Source: Azadirachta indica (Eukaryota; Streptophyta; Magnoliopsida; Sapindales; Meliaceae). From it: DNA of 64,000 bases. Every line of letters starts with the position of its first letter. Within the stretch, counting starts at the first letter, position 1. Shown here one piece after another: positions 59,537 to 64,000 of the stretch. The notes under the pieces are model-generated. The model was not told the origin of the DNA, ran no database searches, and saw nothing but the letters and a program-made list of their open reading frames with translations. Made by a program: the position numbers and the translations under genes. The stretch lies in NCBI GenBank assembly GCA_022749755.1, contig CM040444.1, positions 11,450,274 through 11,514,273 on the forward strand, given 5' to 3'.

Positions 59537-60167
59537 AATAACCTCTCACGTTTGTTATCAATACCAAATGTTAATGTGAATGTCCTGTGATTGTGAATCT
59601 TATGCCTCCTTTTCTCACACAGGGCACCCTGTACCCAGTCCATCCAAAATTAATTGCCTTGATAATTAGTTTAAAGAATAATATTGCAGGATTATTGTAA
59701 TTTGTACATTAATTAATTTTATTACATACCTTTTCTGGAGGATTACACCAACCGCCGTTGTCATTGGCCAAAGCATAATTTGGAGGACATAAGTTGGGGG
59801 CAGTGACAGTGATAGTGCCTGGTAGACACCACTGTGGTTGATTATGACACCGAATCTGATAGCAAGCACCACATCGGCAGCCATTGTCAAAAAGAACTGA
59901 GCTTACAACTGTGGTTTTCTTCCCATAACCTCACTTGTTCAAATTTCCACAAGCTTCATCTATAGAAACTAATAATAATTCCTGTAAACAAAAGATAGTT
60001 ATAAAATAGAAATGAAATGTACAAATTAGAGAGAAGAACTTACTAAATGTCGCAGTTGCACTTTGCCAGCCACCATCATGATCATCATGTCCATTAATCA
60101 CATGAATATGACAAATGCTCAGAAACAAAACTGTAAGCAATAAATTTTGTACTGCTTTAATGGCCAT
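59537..60167 (-). pseudogene. Alpha-expansin pseudogene, truncated
   Basis: Exon 1 (60167-60054) encodes a signal peptide and then GGWQSATATF, the alpha-expansin start. Exon 2 (59981-59730) contains ACGNLN, a stop (TGA) where Ser/Gln is usual, then GYGKKTTVVSSVLF and CRCGACYQIRC. The GDASGTMGG segment is garbled. Exon 3 (about 59630-59537) reads VPCVRKGGIRFTITGHSH, then a stop, then HLVLITNV, and is cut off at the AT microsatellite. The segment encoding the HFD catalytic-like motif and almost all of the C-terminal carbohydrate-binding domain are missing. It therefore cannot make a working wall-loosening protein. Splice sites are still readable. Confidence 0.82.
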
Positions 60168-60262
60168 TATATGCTTCTGAATTTGAAGTTGGTGGAGTAA
60201 TTCTTATATTTTTGCTTTGCTAATTCAAATGTGGCTTGAGAGAATAAAATAAGAGAATCAAT

Positions 60263-60270
60263 TATTTATA
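60263..60270 (-). promoter_or_regulatory. TATA box of the expansin pseudogene
   Basis: TATAAATA on the minus strand, about 95 bp upstream of the ATG, the usual distance for a plant TATA box plus short leader. The promoter may outlive the coding sequence. Confidence 0.55.
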
Positions 60271-61685
60271 CAAAAAAGATATAATAGAGCAGTAATTTAA
60301 TTAAGCAATGATAGGGATAAAGGAGGTGGTTTTATATAACTACCAAGTACATAGCACTTTATTCTCGTTTTTTCTTCGTACAAACAAACTTTAATATCAA
60401 GATAAGAAACTGATAATAAATAAACAACTATTTAATGATTTGTCATAGGTTGGAACATAGAAGTAATTATTTTTTATATTAAAAAGCGTGTGTTAGAAGT
60501 AATTTTCTTTTTCTTTTTTTTTTGGTTAAATTTCAAATACTTGTTCGAGATTTGAGGCGTTAGTCAATTTTCAAACATTTGTTCGAGATTTTGAGGTGTA
60601 AGTAAGCATCAAAACAAAGAAAGTTGACTAATAAGCTCATGATGAGAATGTGTTTTGTTGTTTAATAATCTAGCAATTGTATTTAAAGTATGTTAGTTTC
60701 ACAATTTTAAGATTTTTAATTAGGGGAAAAGGACTATTAGGTTTCCAAAATATAGTTCATTTGAAATGTTTTTTCTTACATTTTAAAATTTTATATATGA
60801 TGTTATAACAAATTTTTGAGATGTTTATAAAATAAAAATGTTAAATTATTTTTTTTTATTTTTTAAAGTATTTGTTTTCATTAAAAATATCCTTATATAA
60901 ATATACTTTTATATATTTTAAAATAAATATAATGTTCATTTTAAAAATTTGTCAATAATAAAATACTTTTTTAATTGTGCATTTAAATACCTAATTTTGT
61001 ATTAAAAATATAGTGTAAGTACTTTTGAAAATTATTAATCAAACGGGTAAGCATTTTTTTTAAAAACTGTTAAAAAAATGTTAAAAAAAAATAAATGTTA
61101 ATATATTTAGGGCTTATTTTTTAGCACCATTGAACGAACCTTTAACATATTTTAAATGGTTAGGTAAGGTCAAATTAGCATAAAACCTTAACTCGACTTT
61201 TAGCGTTTGTTTAATAATGTAATAAATACTATATAAGTACTAAAAATATTTATGTATGTGTTTGGCTCTTTTTTTTTTTTTTTTTTTAAGTTTTCACGTA
61301 CCTTAGCCCTACCAACTGCTTTCTCAATACATAAATATTTAAAAATATATATATAAAAACACTTTTTCATGTCTTTGATTATTTTTTTCTAAGTTTAAAA
61401 ATACTGAAGCCCCTCCCTAACCTATTGCACAAATAAAAATTGAATAAATTTCTCTTTCAAAGTTAGTGTGAAGCGAAATAAATCCCTTGAGGTCTTGCTT
61501 CCACCTTAAGAGCCCAAGCCATGACGTTATTTGTTCTTTTGACGTAATTTTTAATTAGCTGAATTTATTTATATTAGGTGATTGAGTATGTTTGTTTTTT
61601 TAAATTAATGACAATTTTAAAGGCTTTTGCTTTTAAGTAAAAAGTCAATTTTTTTTCCTTTTTAGTTTAATATGAAAAACTTAAA
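60271..61685. other. Gene-free AT-rich stretch
   Basis: No gene was recognised. It contains 'acttgttcgagatttgaggcgttag' and 'atttgttcgagattttgaggtgtaag' (about 60539-60601), a near-direct repeat of about 55 bp, and long T runs at 61269-61287. Confidence 0.4.
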
Positions 61686-62842
61686 GGGTAAATGATATAT
61701 AAAGCTTAAAAGACATTTATACCTCTACTTCAAAAATAATTATCAAACACACTTATTCTATAATTTTTTTTCTATTAATATTAACTTTTGATTTATGTTG
61801 ACTGATTTAATAATAAAAATATCCCTCTGACCCTTATTAACAAAGATAGTTAAACAAATACCCTTCTTTATAATTTTTATTTGATTTTTTGAGTAAAATA
61901 AATAAGTTATATGAGGACAATTTTATTTCAATTAAAAGAAGTTAAATTTATTTTCAATGATCATTTGCATGGGCAGTTTTGACTACTGAAAAAATATAGA
62001 ATTCTTAGGCTTGTAGTATAGTCGTGAGGTTCAAAGATTATGGACTGACGGAATTTAAATCATTTTATATGCCAATCTTAGACTTAGTCAATCGCAATGT
62101 TGATGATAATCATCCCTTCATTTTACTACCTAAATGACTTTGAACCATTCGCAGATATGCCTAAAGGTTTTGCAATAATATGTTTCTACTTATAATAGAT
62201 ATCATTTGGGTTGTTGTTTTTGTTGGGTTTTTACTGCCTGTCTTTTAGAATTTCACCGGAACTTCATTTCTATAATGTTGCTCTTTGACAAGGTAGCTTT
62301 TGCTGATGCTATATGAAAGTTGTGGAATGGAATTTATTTTATTAAAATGTGACAACACTTCTAAATAATTCACCTGAACACCACATGATGCATAACATTT
62401 TTTCTCTTGGGACCAATATATCTCTTATTATTTGATTTTTGCGAAATTTTAGGGAAGAGAAAGAAGTAAACAAAAAAGAACGTCAGGTACTACGTATGTA
62501 TGATGAGTGACACGGGTAGGCGGGTGGCGGCAACAGCGACTTTGTTAGGTGAAGCGCGCAGGCTGCTGGTGGCAAGAGAGGCTAGTGCAAGGTGGGAAAA
62601 GTGACAAGCTCATGAAAAGAAGATGACTTTGGTTTTATAGATAAGGTTTTTATTATTTGTTGTTTAGAAAGACTATTTTGCCATTTAAATTATTTATTAT
62701 TTGAAAGAACTATTATACCCTTTTAAATATTATCAGTACTAGAAAAAATTGATGAAAGGGGTGTATTGACAATTATTTTTGAAGTGGTAGGATAAATATC
62801 ATTCAAGTAATAAAATGGGGATTCATATGCCATTTGTCTAAA
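61686..62842. mobile_element. TIR element sharing ends with the 9074-10057 foldback
   Basis: The left end 'aaatgatatataaagc...acatttatacctctacttc' and the right end (reverse complement 'agacaaatggcatatgaatc...ccaccacttcaaaaataatt') match each other and the ends of 9074-10057, including 'cttcaaaaataattgtcaaacac'. Unlike that element, its interior is not palindromic and includes a GC-richer patch (62505-62610: 'ggcgggtggcggcaacagcg'). No transposase was recognised. Confidence 0.65.
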
Positions 62843-63039
62843 TTTAAATGAATTTTATTTTATTTTTTACTATAAATCTCATATTTCAGAAAAAAAAAAA
62901 AATTTTAGATCCATTCAGATTTTGTATTAATTTATAACTTAGCCAAAAAAAAAAGGGTTACTTAACTATGTTATCTCTTAGAGTCTATTCGTGTGTTTAA
63001 CTGTTTATTTTAAATATATTTATAAAGTTTAATTCGGTC
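62843..63039. other. Spacer between TIR element and copia fragment
   Basis: AT-rich with two poly-A runs; nothing recognised. Confidence 0.35.
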
Positions 63040-64000
63040 TAAGGGTGGTTTTTGGTATATTCATCAAATGCAACATCCTGAAAATAATGCTTCTTGAGGT
63101 TGACACCATATACAATATCCTTTTAAGTTGAGGTGATACTCATAAATAGGGACTTTTTGATCTTGGACCCAACTTGAATTTTTTTACATGGTAATCAACG
63201 GTAGAACCAAATACATAAAGACTAATAATCAATTGCAAGTTTTCTAGACCATACCTCCAGAGGTGGTTTGCCCTGAATTCTAGGTAATGGCAAACGATTG
63301 ATGAGATTACATAAGAACGTAACTGTAGTCTCAGCCCATAACTACTCACCCAACCAACATTGGATAATATAACCTTTTCTAGCAGGGTTTAATTCATATG
63401 TTTAGCTATCTTTGACATGAATTGATGAATGTTAGCTTCATCTTTGCAAACCCATGAGAAAGAGTCATTTCGGTAGTCTGCTATTTCTCTGATCAGAATT
63501 TTTTTATCTTTCTTCGAATCTGATTCTTTATCGTTTTCTTGAGGAAAATTTCTAGCACTTTATCTTTTGAATTCATAGCATACACTAAAACTCTCCTATA
63601 GAAGTCATCAACAAATGTAATAAAACAGTATGTACCTTTAAGAGAAGCTATCTTGGTAGGTCTTTACAAATGTAACAAAATAGTATGTTCCTTCAAGAGA
63701 AGCTATCTTAGTGGGTCTCCATCTTTCAAGTAAAAGCAATCTATAATACCTTTAGTATAATGAATTATTGTGTCAAACTTTACTCTCGTTTGCTTTCCCA
63801 AAATACCTTCTTTGCACTAACCCAACTTATCAGTCTTTGCTCCTTTAAACAAGCCTTTCTCAACCATGTTTGTAAAGCTTTTTCTCTTATATGTCCCAAA
63901 CGTATATACCAATCGTCGGGATGTGTTGCTAAAGAAAGACAAGACAATGCAAATCTAACTTGTCAACGTCACATTTAGTTACACATGCATATTATGCAAC
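63040..64000 (-). mobile_element. Copia polyprotein fragment, continuing beyond the window
   Basis: Minus-strand text in copia order from right to left: GAG-pre-integrase (GHIREKALQTWLRKA, about 63840-63900), integrase core (TYCFITFVDDFYRR, about 63590-63640, with NSKDKVLEIFLK) and integrase C-terminus (HLWRYGLENLQL then LYVFGSTVDYHVKK, 63165-63290). Stops and a small tandem duplication (about 63615-63715) disrupt it. It is a different copia copy from the 2307-7869 element, with different wording and the opposite strand. Confidence 0.82.
63615..63715. repeat. Tandem duplication of ~53 bp inside the copia fragment
   Basis: 'aaatgtaataaaacagtatg...agagaagctatcttggtagg' at about 63614-63660 is repeated with a few changes ('...tagtatgttcc...cttagtggg') at about 63668-63714. 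This duplicates part of the integrase coding remnant. Confidence 0.75.

Overview
The window looks like nuclear DNA of a eudicot plant. The evidence is strong A+T richness, GT-AG introns, plant-specific gene families (CHX cation/H+ exchanger, plant Tubby-like F-box protein, ROH1/BYPASS-type protein, alpha-expansin), and Ty1/copia and Ty3/gypsy retrotransposons with many small inverted-repeat elements. The species cannot be fixed from the sequence alone.

Layout. 1-1085 is a pair of diverged AT-rich repeat units. 2307-7869 is a decayed, 5'-truncated copia element on the + strand with one recognisable 3' LTR. 9074-13260 is packed with long foldback (hairpin) elements and MITEs. 13981-15153 (-) is an intact ROH1-like gene. 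15.9-19 kb is gene-free and AT-rich. 19016-19945 is a 465-bp tandem duplication with no difference seen by eye. 20007-33184 (-) is an old chromodomain-type gypsy element, bounded by 247/246-bp LTRs and a 5-bp target duplication AGTTC. A second gypsy element of Athila/Tat type (22084-30689, -) is nested inside it. The nested element has a 1504-bp 5' LTR but no 3' LTR; its far end is a roughly 510-bp inverted repeat.

34461-37632 (-) is a three-exon CHX28-like antiporter gene and 38455-41777 (-) is a four-exon Tubby-like F-box gene with a probable 5'-UTR intron. 47342-47617 (-) encodes a 91-residue secreted proline-rich peptide. 52649-56009 (-) is a NOP58 (box C/D snoRNP core) pseudogene that keeps its introns but carries several frameshifts and stops. 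59537-60167 (-) is a truncated alpha-expansin pseudogene. 61686-62842 is a TIR element whose ends match the foldback at 9074-10057. 63040-64000 is a minus-strand copia fragment running off the window edge.

All four intact host genes and both host pseudogenes lie on the minus strand. They do not form one pathway: cell-surface/exocytosis (ROH1), endomembrane ion transport (CHX28), F-box/Tubby regulation, and a secreted peptide. No bacterial-type system, CRISPR array, rRNA or convincing tRNA was seen. The most unusual structures are the full-length foldback elements, the inverted repeat that replaces the 3' end of the nested gypsy element, and the decayed copy of a normally essential NOP58 gene.
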